NCBI RefSeq assembly: GCF_900110835.1
Contig: NZ_FOJG01000002.1
Location: forward strand, 2,508,421-2,572,420
Direction: 5' to 3'
Length of the DNA: 64,000 bases
Origin: Chitinophaga arvensicola
Lineage (GTDB): Bacteria; Bacteroidota; Bacteroidia; Chitinophagales; Chitinophagaceae
Shown here: positions 17,928 through 25,798 of the stretch, piece by piece
Numbering within the stretch: the first letter of the stretch is position 1
Layout: every line of letters starts with the position of its first letter
Position numbers and translations under genes: made by a program
Notes under the pieces: generated by a model
Seen by the model: only the letters and a program-made list of their open reading frames with translations
Databases searched by the model: none
What the model was told of the DNA's origin: nothing

Positions 17928-18032
17928 TATCTTTGTGCAGTCAATATTCATCTCCTATTTTCCTTATGCCGGATGAATATCATCTAACCTATGCCATGAT
18001 AGGGCTTTCAGTAACTTGAAAGCCTTTTTTTT
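17928..18032 (+). ncRNA. Candidate small RNA with own promoter and terminator
   Basis: TATCTTTG at 17928-17935 matches the -7 consensus TAnnTTTG, with no plausible coding frame behind it. Shortly downstream, a 9-bp perfect stem (17944-17952 with 17972-17980) encloses a 19-base loop. An intrinsic terminator follows (18003-18010 with 18017-18024, then T 18025-18032). A transcript of ~90 bases starting near 17940 is predicted. I do not recognise it as a known RNA family; it could also be a late 3' end of the upstream membrane-protein mRNA. Confidence 0.45.
18003..18032 (+). terminator. Intrinsic terminator of the candidate small RNA
   Basis: An 8-bp perfect stem (18003-18010 with 18017-18024), 6-base loop and eight T residues. 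Confidence 0.85.
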
Positions 18033-18062
18033 ATCACTGAGAGAAAAAAAATGAAAAAAAAT

Positions 18063-18088
18063 AAGCCCCCCGAATAATCGGGGGGCTT
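18063..18088 (-). terminator. Terminator of speA
   Basis: An 11-bp GC-rich stem (18063-18073 with 18078-18088) with a 4-base loop. On the minus strand it is followed by a long T-run. It begins 25 bases after the speA stop. Confidence 0.9.
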
Positions 18089-18113
18089 TCAGTAGGATTA
18101 CTAACCCATTTTT

Positions 18114-19514
18114 TTAATAACCCAAAATTTTCAACATGCTCTGCGCAGTCTGCTCCTTGGCATACAGCCAATCTTTCAACTGCCCGTTTTTGTCGTATCC
18201 TACAATCACATGTTTCGGTGAAGGAATAAGACAATGCTTGATGCCACCGTATCCACTCAGCTGATCCTGGTAAGCGCCGGTATGGAAAAATCCAATATAC
18301 AGCGGCTCACCGGATGCCTGTTGCTTAGGCAGGAATACAGCATTAATATGTTCTTCTGATGTGTAAAAATCGTATCCATCACAGGTAAGTCCACCGAGAT
18401 GCACTTCCTGGTATTCCTGGTCCCACTTGTTAATAGGCAACATCAGGAACTTCTCCCCAATACCCCAGGTGTCTGGTAAAGTAGTAATGAAAGAGCTATC
18501 AATCATATACCAGGACTCCCTGTCGTTCTGCATTTTTTCACCCACCACACTATAGATCACCGCTCCGCTTTCTCCAACGGTAAAGGAACCAAACTCTGTG
18601 TAGATATTAGGTACGGGTACCTTATTCTTCTTACACATACTCTTGATATTGGCCACAATCTCGTTTACGATATAGTTGTAATCATAGTCGAAGCCAAGGG
18701 AGTGTTTGATCGGGAAGCCACCGCCAATGTTGATGCTATCCAATTCAGGACAGATCTTCTTCAGCTGGCAGTAAAGATTCATTACACGGTTAAACTGGCT
18801 CCAGTAGTAAATGTCGTCTTTAATCCCTTTATTCATAAAGAAGTGCAGCATTTTCAGCTCAAACTTCTCATTACCTTTAATTTTATCAACATAATACTCC
18901 AGGATATCGCGGGGAGGAATACCCAGGCGGGAAGTATAGAAATCGAAGCTAGGCTCCTCTTCTGCTGCCACCCTTATACCCAGTTTCACCTTATCCTTGA
19001 TCCTGATATTACGCTTGTAGTCTTCCAGCTCTTCCTTATTATCCAGGACAGGAAGTACATTTTTAAACCCACTGTTTATCAGACGTGCAATAGCCCTGGT
19101 ATATGCCTTGGTTTTAAAACCATTGCAGATAACATAGGTTTCCTTATTTATCTTCTTACGCTCATATAATTTATTGACAATGTCAATATCATAAGCAAAG
19201 GAAGTTTCAATATGCACCCCATGCTTCAAGGTTTCCTCCATAATAAAGGAAAAATGCGAGCTCTTGGTACAATAGCAATAAAAATACTCCCCTTCGTACC
19301 GGTTCTTCTTAATGGCGTCATGGAACATTTTCTTCGCCTTGTTAATCTGCATCCCGATTTTCGGCAGGAAAGTCAGTTTAAAAGGTGTACCATACTTGTC
19401 GATCAATGCCTTAATATCCAAACCATTAAATTCCAGGTAGTTGTCTTTAACTTCAAAGCCCTCCTGGGGAAATTCAAAAGTCTGTTTAACCAGGTCTGTG
19501 TAGGTGTTGTTCAT
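18114..19514 (-). CDS. speA: Biosynthetic-type arginine decarboxylase (alanine-racemase fold)
   Basis: 466 residues. A PLP enzyme of fold type III that converts arginine to agmatine, the entry to polyamine synthesis. The PLP lysine is probably Lys84 in YCYCTKSSHF. The glycine-rich phosphate loop (INIGGGFPIKH) and the C-terminal CDGYDFYTSEE segment with its catalytic cysteine region are present. At 466 residues it is much shorter than the ~650-residue enterobacterial SpeA, which carries inserted domains; this compact form is typical for Bacteroidota. Monocistronic with a strong terminator. Confidence 0.88.
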   Translation of the reverse strand: MNNTYTDLVKQTFEFPQEGFEVKDNYLEFNGLDIKALIDKYGTPFKLTFLPKIGMQINKAKKMFHDAIKKNRYEGEYFYCYCTKSSHFSFIMEETLKHGVHIETSFAYDIDIVNKLYERKKINKETYVICNGFKTKAYTRAIARLINSGFKNVLPVLDNKEELEDYKRNIRIKDKVKLGIRVAAEEEPSFDFYTSRLGIPPRDILEYYVDKIKGNEKFELKMLHFFMNKGIKDDIYYWSQFNRVMNLYCQLKKICPELDSINIGGGFPIKHSLGFDYDYNYIVNEIVANIKSMCKKNKVPVPNIYTEFGSFTVGESGAVIYSVVGEKMQNDRESWYMIDSSFITTLPDTWGIGEKFLMLPINKWDQEYQEVHLGGLTCDGYDFYTSEEHINAVFLPKQQASGEPLYIGFFHTGAYQDQLSGYGGIKHCLIPSPKHVIVGYDKNGQLKDWLYAKEQTAQSMLKILGY

Positions 19515-19775
19515 TTAGTACTGCAAATGAATTTTAGGAATTAGTAATAGAAAAAAATAACAGGATAACAATCCATTTTTCCCTCACTGGGAAACTCCTG
19601 GTTTACACACCTACGTCAGTTCGAACCCCAGCAAAATAGGTTGCAAATCTAAATATTTTGTTGATTGCCACCTCAATTTTTTTCGGGAGGTATTGATTAA
19701 AAAAGCACCATTACCCGGGCAAATATACAAACAATTACAAGTCAACAAGTTAAATAATATTATCCGATATCTCGC

Positions 19776-20402
19776 TTAGTCTTCCTGCAATATTTCCAAA
19801 GACTGCTTCCCTTCACAAAAAAGCAGGTCTAGTACACTGAGACCGGGAATAAAACCGGTACGCTCCTGGAATACCTGGGTATAGGATGGCTCCGCTTCTC
19901 TTACCACGTCCGGCAGGATCGTTTCCCGGGCATCCGTTACTCCCGTTACTTCCTTCTGATAGCTCTCTGTAAACGTTACTGGGATCATAAGGCCCAGCTT
20001 GCTATTCATCCATTCAAAACAAGCCATGTTCCAATCCAGTAAAAAGTCAAAACGGGTTTCAAATAATTCCTGCAGGTCCGCTTCATAATATTCAAACCAG
20101 GGTGAACGACGATAAGCAGACACCAGCGTTTTCCAATGCAAACCCTGCCATTTCTCCTCATTACTGATCCGTACATCCTTCATCACGGTCCGCTGGTTTT
20201 TCCCTTTTGCCAACGGTACACTCAAAATCATCCGGCCATTTGGCCCCGCTACATAACAACGGTTTCGATAACTGACCTTCTGATAGTGTTCATATTTCTC
20301 TATCTGTAATATATCGTGCTTAATTAAAGTTTTATATGAATCAATTGGTGGAAAATATTGAGATTCAATCAATAAAATCCTTCCTGATGCATTCTCTGTC
20401 AT
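19776..20402 (-). CDS. WbqC-like family protein
   Basis: 208 residues from the preferred ATG at 20402 (MTENASGRILLIESQYFPPI). WbqC family features are the N-terminal LLIESQYFPPI, the QKVSYRNRCYVAGPNGRMIL core, LSVPLAKGKNQR and the SAYRRSPWFEYYEADL motif. Members are associated with surface polysaccharide clusters in some bacteria, but the biochemical activity is unknown. Here the gene is isolated. An in-frame start at 20504 would add 34 residues unlike the family and is not favoured. Confidence 0.85.
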   Translation of the reverse strand: MTENASGRILLIESQYFPPIDSYKTLIKHDILQIEKYEHYQKVSYRNRCYVAGPNGRMILSVPLAKGKNQRTVMKDVRISNEEKWQGLHWKTLVSAYRRSPWFEYYEADLQELFETRFDFLLDWNMACFEWMNSKLGLMIPVTFTESYQKEVTGVTDARETILPDVVREAEPSYTQVFQERTGFIPGLSVLDLLFCEGKQSLEILQED

Positions 20403-21208
20403 AATGTCAAATTTTAAGCGCCCGTTGTGAAATGACGTTTGTTCCACGGGACAACCACTTATACATAAATACTTAACAATTAACTTTAAGTAAATGATAA
20501 ACAATTCATAGCACAGATATAAATATGCTAAATAAATTAGTACCCGTCTCTTTCAGCCAATTATTACCGAAATGCAAAAATACTAAAGAAATTAGTGGAT
20601 TCTTTGTTCAATTTTAGCGAACACAGGAAGGATTACGAAGATAAGGTATTTTCATAAAGCACCATTTTATTTATATGTGTTTTATGTTCTAATTATTTTA
20701 GCGGCCTCCCCTGTTATTGTGCCCATTAAACACCTGCTTTACCACGAATAAAGCAGAGACTGCTTATATTTATTTAGGTAGAACTCCATAAAACAAGCTC
20801 TTCTTTTATATTATTGATGTGCCAGAGGTCGCCATAGAAATAACTGTAGCCAGCTCTTCTGTTTCCTTAAAAATGTCCGGAGCTTGCTTTAAAAAATTGA
20901 TATTTTTTCCGAAAAGCGGACTCTTCTTTTGATTCAACATAATAGACAGAGACTGCTTAAAATCTCCAAAACCAAACTCCGATTTTACTATAGTTGTCAC
21001 CGCCAGAACTTGCTTTTAAAATTCAACATCGCTGTCAAACCAGCCTCTTCCTTTACTGGATTCTCCCCCAGAGATCGCCTGGAAAAATTTAAAACACAGA
21101 GATATAACAACACTGAACATCGCCCCTTTTTTAAAATACTCCCTGCCGTTTCTCCGTTAAAAGTTTCCCAATTCAAAACCGATGTTTGATAAACTAAAAG
21201 CTTTGCAG
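20403..21208. other. Intergenic region with a degenerate repeat tract
   Basis: About 800 bases with no credible gene. Short frames at 20806-21000 (minus) and 20929-21189 (plus) fall inside the repetitive tract and lack family features. 20403-20750 shows nothing distinct. Confidence 0.6.
20753..21130. repeat. Degenerate tandem repeat, ~62-bp units in a ~125-bp higher-order pattern
   Basis: An anchor resembling GAGACTGCTT recurs at 20756, 20824, 20880, 20949, 21006 and 21071, alternating spacings of 68, 56, 69, 57 and 65. A second anchor, CTCTTCTTTT-like, lies ~40 bases after every other anchor (20799, 20921, 21045). The copies are about two-thirds identical by eye. The unit length is not a constant multiple of three, so it is unlikely to code as it stands. 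Confidence 0.6.
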
Positions 21209-21216
21209 TAGGTTTG
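21185..21216 (+). promoter_or_regulatory. Promoter of the LEA14-like lipoprotein gene
   Basis: TTTG at 21185-21188 and TAGGTTTG at 21209-21216 are separated by 20 bases, a full match to the Bacteroidota housekeeping promoter (TTTG, ~20, TAnnTTTG). It lies 28 bases before the ATG at 21244. Confidence 0.7.
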
Positions 21217-21243
21217 ACATAAATTAAATTACCTGGTCAGCTG

Positions 21244-21699
21244 ATGAAAGTGCTTAGAATTTTAACTGCCGTTTTTCTTATCTGGGGATTAGCCAGTTCA
21301 TGCGAAAAGAATAAAGACATTCAGTTCGTGAGAGTGGCCGGTATCGATATGGAAGAGCTGGGCATATCCAAAAGCATCGTAAAAATGACCCTGGCTTATT
21401 ATAATCCAAACAATTACCGCCTTCAACTGAAAGACGCGAACTTCGACGTATATTTTGATGATACACAGGTAGGACACTCTTTACAAGACACCACTATTTC
21501 CATTCCCGCCAGAGATACATTCTATTTCCCGGTAAAACTGGAAGTAAATATGGCCAATGTGCTGAAAAATGCGTTCACCGCTTTCGCTAATAAAGAAGTC
21601 ACCATTAAAGCTACCGGGAACTGTAAAGTAGGTAAAGCAGGCATTTTCCTCCCTTTTCCGATTAAATGCGAAACCCGGCAGCCGCTTAATTTCTTCTAG
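21244..21699 (+). CDS. LEA type 2 (LEA14-like) lipoprotein
   Basis: 151 residues. A lipoprotein signal ends in the lipobox LASSC (Cys20), so it is anchored in an envelope membrane after Lgt processing. The mature domain (VKMTLAYYNPNNYRLQLKDA, then VGHSLQDTTISIPARDTFYF) has the water-stress/LEA14 immunoglobulin-like beta pattern. Such proteins bind or buffer at membrane surfaces; a precise role is unknown. It converges with the gene on the opposite strand, overlapping its end by 4 bases. Confidence 0.8.
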   Translation: MKVLRILTAVFLIWGLASSCEKNKDIQFVRVAGIDMEELGISKSIVKMTLAYYNPNNYRLQLKDANFDVYFDDTQVGHSLQDTTISIPARDTFYFPVKLEVNMANVLKNAFTAFANKEVTIKATGNCKVGKAGIFLPFPIKCETRQPLNFF

Positions 21700-22247
21700 T
21701 CAACAGGACCACAATCCAGCAACGACATTATTTCCAATATATGGCCGCTCTCCGATACACTCCGGAGAGGCGACAGCCGTAAACCCGCTCTGAGTGCATT
21801 CAGATCCTCCAGCAGAGGGCCTTTCAGCCCCCCATTCCGCGATGCTGCCAGGTAGGCCAATGCTGTTTTGAGCGCCGATGCCTTCACCCGAAACGTATGC
21901 GGACTATACCGGCCGGGATGCAAGTGAATATAATCCGGCTTATCCGCCGCCAAACGCAGCACCCACACGGATGTATCAGACAACGCCATGGTGGCATAAC
22001 CACCACCCTGCAACAGGTAAGCTTCATATGCCGCACGTGTACCCACCCCAGCCGTCTTCAGCTGTGTTCTTATTTCATCAAAAATAGCCGCTACGTCCAG
22101 CTGCCCGGCATACATATCCATCTGCGAGCCGCCAAGCGCCAGCAGCCGCACATTTATTTCGGAAGGAGCCGTTTGGAAAAGTGTTTCGATAAGCGCCGCC
22201 AGATGATGTTTCAGCGGATTAAAGAGAATTGGGATAACGTTAACTGT
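21696..22247 (-). CDS. Conserved-looking hypothetical protein without an ATG start
   Basis: The frame is coding-like from the stop at 22248-22250 down to 21696 (~184 codons). The longest GTG-initiated version starts at 22151 (151 residues), but the residues before it (NPLKHHLAALIETLFQ, APSEINVRLLALGG) look like real protein continuing upstream. No ATG, GTG or TTG occurs in frame in that part; candidates are ATT or CTG codons near 22229 and 22214. No known domain, signal peptide or membrane helix is seen. The start is therefore uncertain and the family unrecognised. Confidence 0.55.
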   Translation of the reverse strand, partial: TVNVIPILFNPLKHHLAALIETLFQTAPSEINVRLLALGGSQMDMYAGQLDVAAIFDEIRTQLKTAGVGTRAAYEAYLLQGGGYATMALSDTSVWVLRLAADKPDYIHLHPGRYSPHTFRVKASALKTALAYLAASRNGGLKGPLLEDLNALRAGLRLSPLRSVSESGHILEIMSLLDCGPVD

Positions 22248-22329
22248 TTAAAAATGAAGTATAAGCGATAGGATAGTGCATCAATAAAACCGTATTTGAA
22301 TATACACTGTAAAGTGACACATCTCCCAA

Positions 22330-22409
22330 AACTGTTCCGTGCTTCACTTACGCCCGGAAACAGTTCAGCCTTTAGTACTCCGCTTTTCGCAGGCATACCA
22401 AAGGCTGAA
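22330..22409. repeat. Nested hairpins downstream of the HMA protein gene
   Basis: A 10-bp pairing (22364-22373 with 22400-22409) encloses a 26-base loop. A second hairpin (about 22330-22365, with one bulge) precedes it. They lie between the HMA-domain gene stop and the hypothetical gene; no clear T-run. Confidence 0.45.
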
Positions 22410-22417
22410 TAATATAA

Positions 22418-22798
22418 TTAGTTCTTTTTCTTCTTCGGATCCATGCCACCACCATCTTCAGGCTTCTTGCAGCAGGTAGGCAGTTTCTGGTAAGACTCCG
22501 GGTTAGCAGTTACATTGTCTGCATCATATCCTGCATTGGCAATACCGGTTTTGATATTCTCAATGTTGGTACGATCTGTATAATACTTTACCGTAGTTAC
22601 ATGTTTCTTGAAATCTACTTTCACGGATTGTACGCCTTCTTCGTGCGACATATACCTTTCAATCCTGTTTTTGCAGGATTCACACTGCACGGTCGGAGTA
22701 CTGATCTTTGCAGTCTCGATCGCTTTCTGTTTCTGTTGTGCCATCGTTACACCAATACCGGCAAACAGGAACAACACGACTAATTTTAGGATACGCAT
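22418..22798 (-). CDS. Exported heavy-metal-associated (HMA) domain protein
   Basis: 126 residues from MRILKLVVLF. A signal peptide (~1-20, GVTMAQ) is followed by a ferredoxin-like HMA domain with the metal-binding pair CESC (Cys39, Cys42) and the usual GVQSVKVDFKKH strand. A C-terminal CCKK pair and a Lys-rich tail follow. Such domains bind Cu(I) or similar soft metals; export suggests periplasmic metal handling. The longer frame to 22942 runs into pyrE and is not used. It follows pyrE by 52 bases on the same strand. Confidence 0.85.
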   Translation of the reverse strand: MRILKLVVLFLFAGIGVTMAQQKQKAIETAKISTPTVQCESCKNRIERYMSHEEGVQSVKVDFKKHVTTVKYYTDRTNIENIKTGIANAGYDADNVTANPESYQKLPTCCKKPEDGGGMDPKKKKN

Positions 22799-22850
22799 AG
22801 TTGTAATATTAATACCCGAATATACGAAAAAAGTGATATGCAATTTTTGA

Positions 22851-23486
22851 CTATTTCCCCCACTGATCCGGCGCACTTCTCCAGGCCTGCAAAGTAGCAA
22901 TTTCATCTGCAGATACGATGCCTTTCTCTTCCGCCAGGGCAATCATCGCAGAATAGTTACTCAGCGAATGGAAAGGAACTCCCGCCGCTTCAAACGCTTT
23001 TACCGCAATATCAAAACCATAGTTGAAAATAGATACCATACCGATTACTTCGCCACCTGCTGCACGGATGGCCTGTACTGCTTCCAGGCTGCTTTTACCG
23101 GTAGAAATAAGATCTTCAATCACTACCACCGGTTGCCCTGGCTGTAATACCCCTTCAATCTGGTTACCCATCCCATGCTCTTTCGGCTTGGATCTTACAT
23201 AAATAAATGGCAGCTTCAACTGATCTGCTACCAGCGCTCCATGCGGAATACCCGCAGTAGCTACCCCTGCAATCACTGCCGCATCCGGGAAGGTTTCAAA
23301 TACCAGGTTGCACAACTCAGATTTAATATAGTCGCGCACGTAAGGAAACGATAAGATCTTCCTGTTATCGCAATAGATCGGTGATTTCCAGCCGGAAGCC
23401 CATGTAAAGGGCTGTGCAGGGCTTAATTTCACGGCCTGCACCTGCAGTAACTTTTCTGCAACTTGTTTTTCGCTTACTTTATTCAT
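22851..23486 (-). CDS. pyrE: Orotate phosphoribosyltransferase
   Basis: 211 residues, cytosolic. It joins orotate to PRPP to give orotidine monophosphate in pyrimidine synthesis. The PRPP-binding motif is VVVIEDLISTGKSS; substrate residues appear in SPIYCDNRKILSFP and IYVRSKPKEHGMGNQIEG. Length and order match bacterial PyrE. The HMA gene follows on the same strand. Confidence 0.97.
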   Translation of the reverse strand: MNKVSEKQVAEKLLQVQAVKLSPAQPFTWASGWKSPIYCDNRKILSFPYVRDYIKSELCNLVFETFPDAAVIAGVATAGIPHGALVADQLKLPFIYVRSKPKEHGMGNQIEGVLQPGQPVVVIEDLISTGKSSLEAVQAIRAAGGEVIGMVSIFNYGFDIAVKAFEAAGVPFHSLSNYSAMIALAEEKGIVSADEIATLQAWRSAPDQWGK

Positions 23487-23517
23487 ACAATCGCCAAAAG
23501 TACTATCATTTTATTCA

Positions 23518-23624
23518 ATTTACGAATTAGCACCCACGAATTTATAGGGAGTTTCCCGAATCACAGACGATCCACCCAAATTCATAATTCGTAATCTCTA
23601 ATTCATATTTCGTAATTACATTTG
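23518..23624. repeat. AT-rich foldback with ACGAATTA-type ends, overlapping a promoter
   Basis: Imperfect inverted pairings of ACGAATTAG and CTAATTC, and of ACGAATTTAT and ATAATTCGT, bracket this stretch. It resembles two other foldbacks in the window at 39844-39951 and 46874-46983. Confidence 0.4.
23617..23624 (+). promoter_or_regulatory. -7 element immediately before the Nudix gene
   Basis: TACATTTG matches TAnnTTTG and ends 4 bases before the ATG at 23629. Transcription would start at or within the start codon, implying a leaderless mRNA, or else the box is fortuitous. Confidence 0.45.
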
Positions 23625-23628
23625 CGGC

Positions 23629-24249
23629 ATGCAAGCACCAATTACGATCTATCTCAACGAACGTCCGCTCTTATTGAGTACTGATACCACTATCATTCCA
23701 GCTCGCCTGGCAGCTGCCAAAGTATACGACAATCCGGACACCAAAAAAATGGAAAATGTATTGCAGAAACTGGAAGATGGTAAAAAAGAAGCCGCAGTAT
23801 TCATTGCCCCCGATGTAAAACAGCTCTTCAAAAAAGTATCCCTGCATTTCACCACCCTGGTAGCGGCTGGTGGTCTTATTACCAACCCTGCCGGAGAAGT
23901 ACTCATGATGTTCCGTCGCGGAAAATGGGACCTTCCAAAAGGTAAACAGGACCCGGGCGAAGACCTCGAAACCTGCGCTTTACGCGAAGTAGCGGAAGAA
24001 ACCGGCCTGCACAACGTTTCCCTGGAACATAAGATCACCGAGACGTTCCACTACTACCCCATGAAAAATAAAAAAGTACTGAAACATACCTATTGGTACC
24101 GGATGCTGTTTACCGGCACAGAATTAACCGTACCACAGATAGAAGAAGATATCCAGGACCTGCAATGGATCAGGCCGGAAAACGTAGAGAAGTACCTGAA
24201 ATTCTCTTACGAAAACATCAGGGAAGTGTTTAGGGCCGCAGCCATGTAG
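23629..24249 (+). CDS. NUDIX hydrolase
   Basis: 206 residues. An N-terminal ~75-residue region (ITIYLNERPLLLSTD) precedes a Nudix domain whose box is complete: GKQDPGEDLETCALREVAEE then TGL, matching Gx5Ex7REUxEExGU. It hydrolyses a nucleoside diphosphate linked to another moiety; the substrate cannot be read from sequence. The fused N-terminal part is as in other Bacteroidota homologs. A hairpin follows between it and the convergent thioesterase. Confidence 0.92.
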   Translation: MQAPITIYLNERPLLLSTDTTIIPARLAAAKVYDNPDTKKMENVLQKLEDGKKEAAVFIAPDVKQLFKKVSLHFTTLVAAGGLITNPAGEVLMMFRRGKWDLPKGKQDPGEDLETCALREVAEETGLHNVSLEHKITETFHYYPMKNKKVLKHTYWYRMLFTGTELTVPQIEEDIQDLQWIRPENVEKYLKFSYENIREVFRAAAM

Positions 24250-24255
24250 TATTGC

Positions 24256-24287
24256 TTTGTTCCGGGAACAAACGCTCCCGGAACAAA
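24256..24287. terminator. Hairpin between convergent Nudix and thioesterase genes
   Basis: A 12-bp perfect stem (24256-24267 with 24276-24287) and 8-base loop, with TTT/AAA at the base. A plausible bidirectional terminator, though T-runs are short. Confidence 0.6.
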
Positions 24288-24289
24288 TA

Positions 24290-24721
24290 CTATCGCTTGG
24301 CCAGTATGGCTACTGTTAACCGGCTTACACATACCAGCTTATGCTGATCGTCTGTAATACGGATATCCCATACATGACTATTGCTGCCAATATGCAAAGG
24401 CCTTGCGCAGGCATGTACATACCCGCTTCTTACCCCTCTCAGGTGATTGGCATTGATTTCCATGCCTACACAGATCTGCTTCTCCGGATCAATGATCAAA
24501 CCAGACGCCATACTGCCCACCGTTTCTGCCAGCGCCGCCGAAGCGCCACCATGCAGCAAACCATAAGGTTGTACCGTTCTGTGATCTACCGGCATCATCA
24601 TTTTCAGGTAATCCGGACCTATCTCTGTAAACTCCATTCCCAGACAGGTAGCCATGGTAGTGCCTCCCATCTCGTTCAACTGGTCCAGTGAAATCTTTGT
24701 ATTGTGCCAGATCGTTTTCAT
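24290..24721 (-). CDS. Hotdog-fold thioesterase (PaaI/MenI type)
   Basis: 143 residues. The hotdog signature HGGASAALAETVGSMAS follows PYGLL, and the ANHLRGVRSGYVHACARPLH strand completes the fold. It cleaves an acyl-CoA thioester, substrate undefined. It follows coaD by 18 bases in a minus-strand run with rsmD and DUF3822, and shares the CoA theme with coaD, though cotranscription may be coincidental. Confidence 0.88.
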   Translation of the reverse strand: MKTIWHNTKISLDQLNEMGGTTMATCLGMEFTEIGPDYLKMMMPVDHRTVQPYGLLHGGASAALAETVGSMASGLIIDPEKQICVGMEINANHLRGVRSGYVHACARPLHIGSNSHVWDIRITDDQHKLVCVSRLTVAILAKR

Positions 24722-24739
24722 ATCATCTGCTTTATTAAA

Positions 24740-25216
24740 TTATTGCTTCAGGCGTTGAATGCCTTCCAGTACTGCCGCCGGCAGGAAAGCTGAGACATCT
24801 CCGCCGTATTTATAGAGGTCCCTCACAAGTGTGGAAGCGATACTGGAATACTGCGGAACAGGTGTCAGGAAAATAGTTTCAATTCCGGGGGCCACGGTGC
24901 GATTGGCATCTGCAATAGCGCGCTCATATTCCAGATCACCGCCGGAACGGATGCCACGCAGAATAAAACGGGCATCCAGCTTTTTGCAGAAATCAATAGT
25001 CAGACCGGAGTAAGAAGCTACTTCTACCCGGGCGTCTGCCTTATATATTTCACGGATCCAGGCCATCCGCTCTTCCAGTGCAAACATAGGCGTTTTGCTG
25101 CTGTTTACCCCGATGGCAATCACCATGCGGTCAAACAAATCAAGCCCACGGTCTATCACATCCGTATGTCCCAGTGTGATTGGATCGAATGTACCCGGGA
25201 ATAAACATGTTCTCAT
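24740..25216 (-). CDS. coaD: Pantetheine-phosphate adenylyltransferase
   Basis: 158 residues. It adenylates 4'-phosphopantetheine in coenzyme A synthesis. The nucleotidyltransferase motif LFPGTFDPITLGHTDVI (T/HxGH with His17), the RGIRSGGDLEYE segment and the SSIASTLVRD motif near the C terminus are all present. It is in a tight minus-strand run after rsmD (27-base gap). coaE lies 22 kb away in the window. Confidence 0.97.
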   Translation of the reverse strand: MRTCLFPGTFDPITLGHTDVIDRGLDLFDRMVIAIGVNSSKTPMFALEERMAWIREIYKADARVEVASYSGLTIDFCKKLDARFILRGIRSGGDLEYERAIADANRTVAPGIETIFLTPVPQYSSIASTLVRDLYKYGGDVSAFLPAAVLEGIQRLKQ

Positions 25217-25243
25217 GAAGATGTTATTATTGATAGTGAACGG

Positions 25244-25798
25244 TCAGCGCTTTAATTCTTCCCGGTTAATAAATATAGAGAAGACGGTAGCGCCATAGTT
25301 TCTTTCTGATCTGTAATAAGAATAGTCCTGGAATTTCTTATGCTGTGTATGCTCTACCACCAGCCAGCCTTCCGGGTTCAATAACTCCTTCTCAAATACC
25401 AGTAATGGCAGCTGATCCAGCGTTTCCATCATATAGGGCGGATCTGCAAAGATCAGGTCGAACTTTTCGGTGCATTGCTGCAGGTACTTAAAAGCGTCCA
25501 TTTTTACCGTTTTCAGGCCGGTAATTCCTAAAGACAATGCCGTTTTGCTGATAAAAGCCGCCATAGCAGGGTCTTTTTCTACCACGGTCATGTCGGTAGC
25601 GCCACGGGAAGCCAGCTCATAGCTGATGCTGCCGGTGCCGCCAAAAATATCCAGTGTTTTTAAAGATGGAATGTCCAGGTTATTTTCTATGATATTAAAC
25701 AACCCTCCTTTTGCAATATCTGTAGTAGGCCGTGTATGCGGCATTTTTGCCGGTGGTTGTATTTTCCTTCCCCCACTCGCTCCTCCGATTATACGCAT
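25244..25798 (-). CDS. rsmD: 16S rRNA (guanine(966)-N2)-methyltransferase
   Basis: 184 residues. An N6/N2-type Rossmann methyltransferase with the SAM loop FGGTGSISYELASRG and the catalytic motif ADPPYM near residue ~118. The start MRIIGGASGGRKIQPP is typical of RsmD, which methylates G966 of 16S rRNA. Its start overlaps the DUF3822 gene by 10 bases, the usual Bacteroidota pairing. Confidence 0.95.
   Translation of the reverse strand: MRIIGGASGGRKIQPPAKMPHTRPTTDIAKGGLFNIIENNLDIPSLKTLDIFGGTGSISYELASRGATDMTVVEKDPAMAAFISKTALSLGITGLKTVKMDAFKYLQQCTEKFDLIFADPPYMMETLDQLPLLVFEKELLNPEGWLVVEHTQHKKFQDYSYYRSERNYGATVFSIFINREELKR

Larger units (their letters stand above)
17736..18113. other. Intergenic region holding a candidate small RNA and the speA terminator
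   Basis: 378 bases without a protein gene. 17736-17880 shows nothing distinct. 17928-18032 has a promoter element, two hairpins and a terminator. 18063-18088 is the speA terminator. Confidence 0.6.

Noticed and set aside
19615..19640. T-loop-like GTTCGAAC, possible tRNA
   Set aside because: No T-stem pairing, anticodon arm or acceptor stem can be built around it.
20806..21189. Two small ORFs as genes
   Set aside because: They lie wholly in the degenerate repeat tract, overlap on opposite strands and have no domain.
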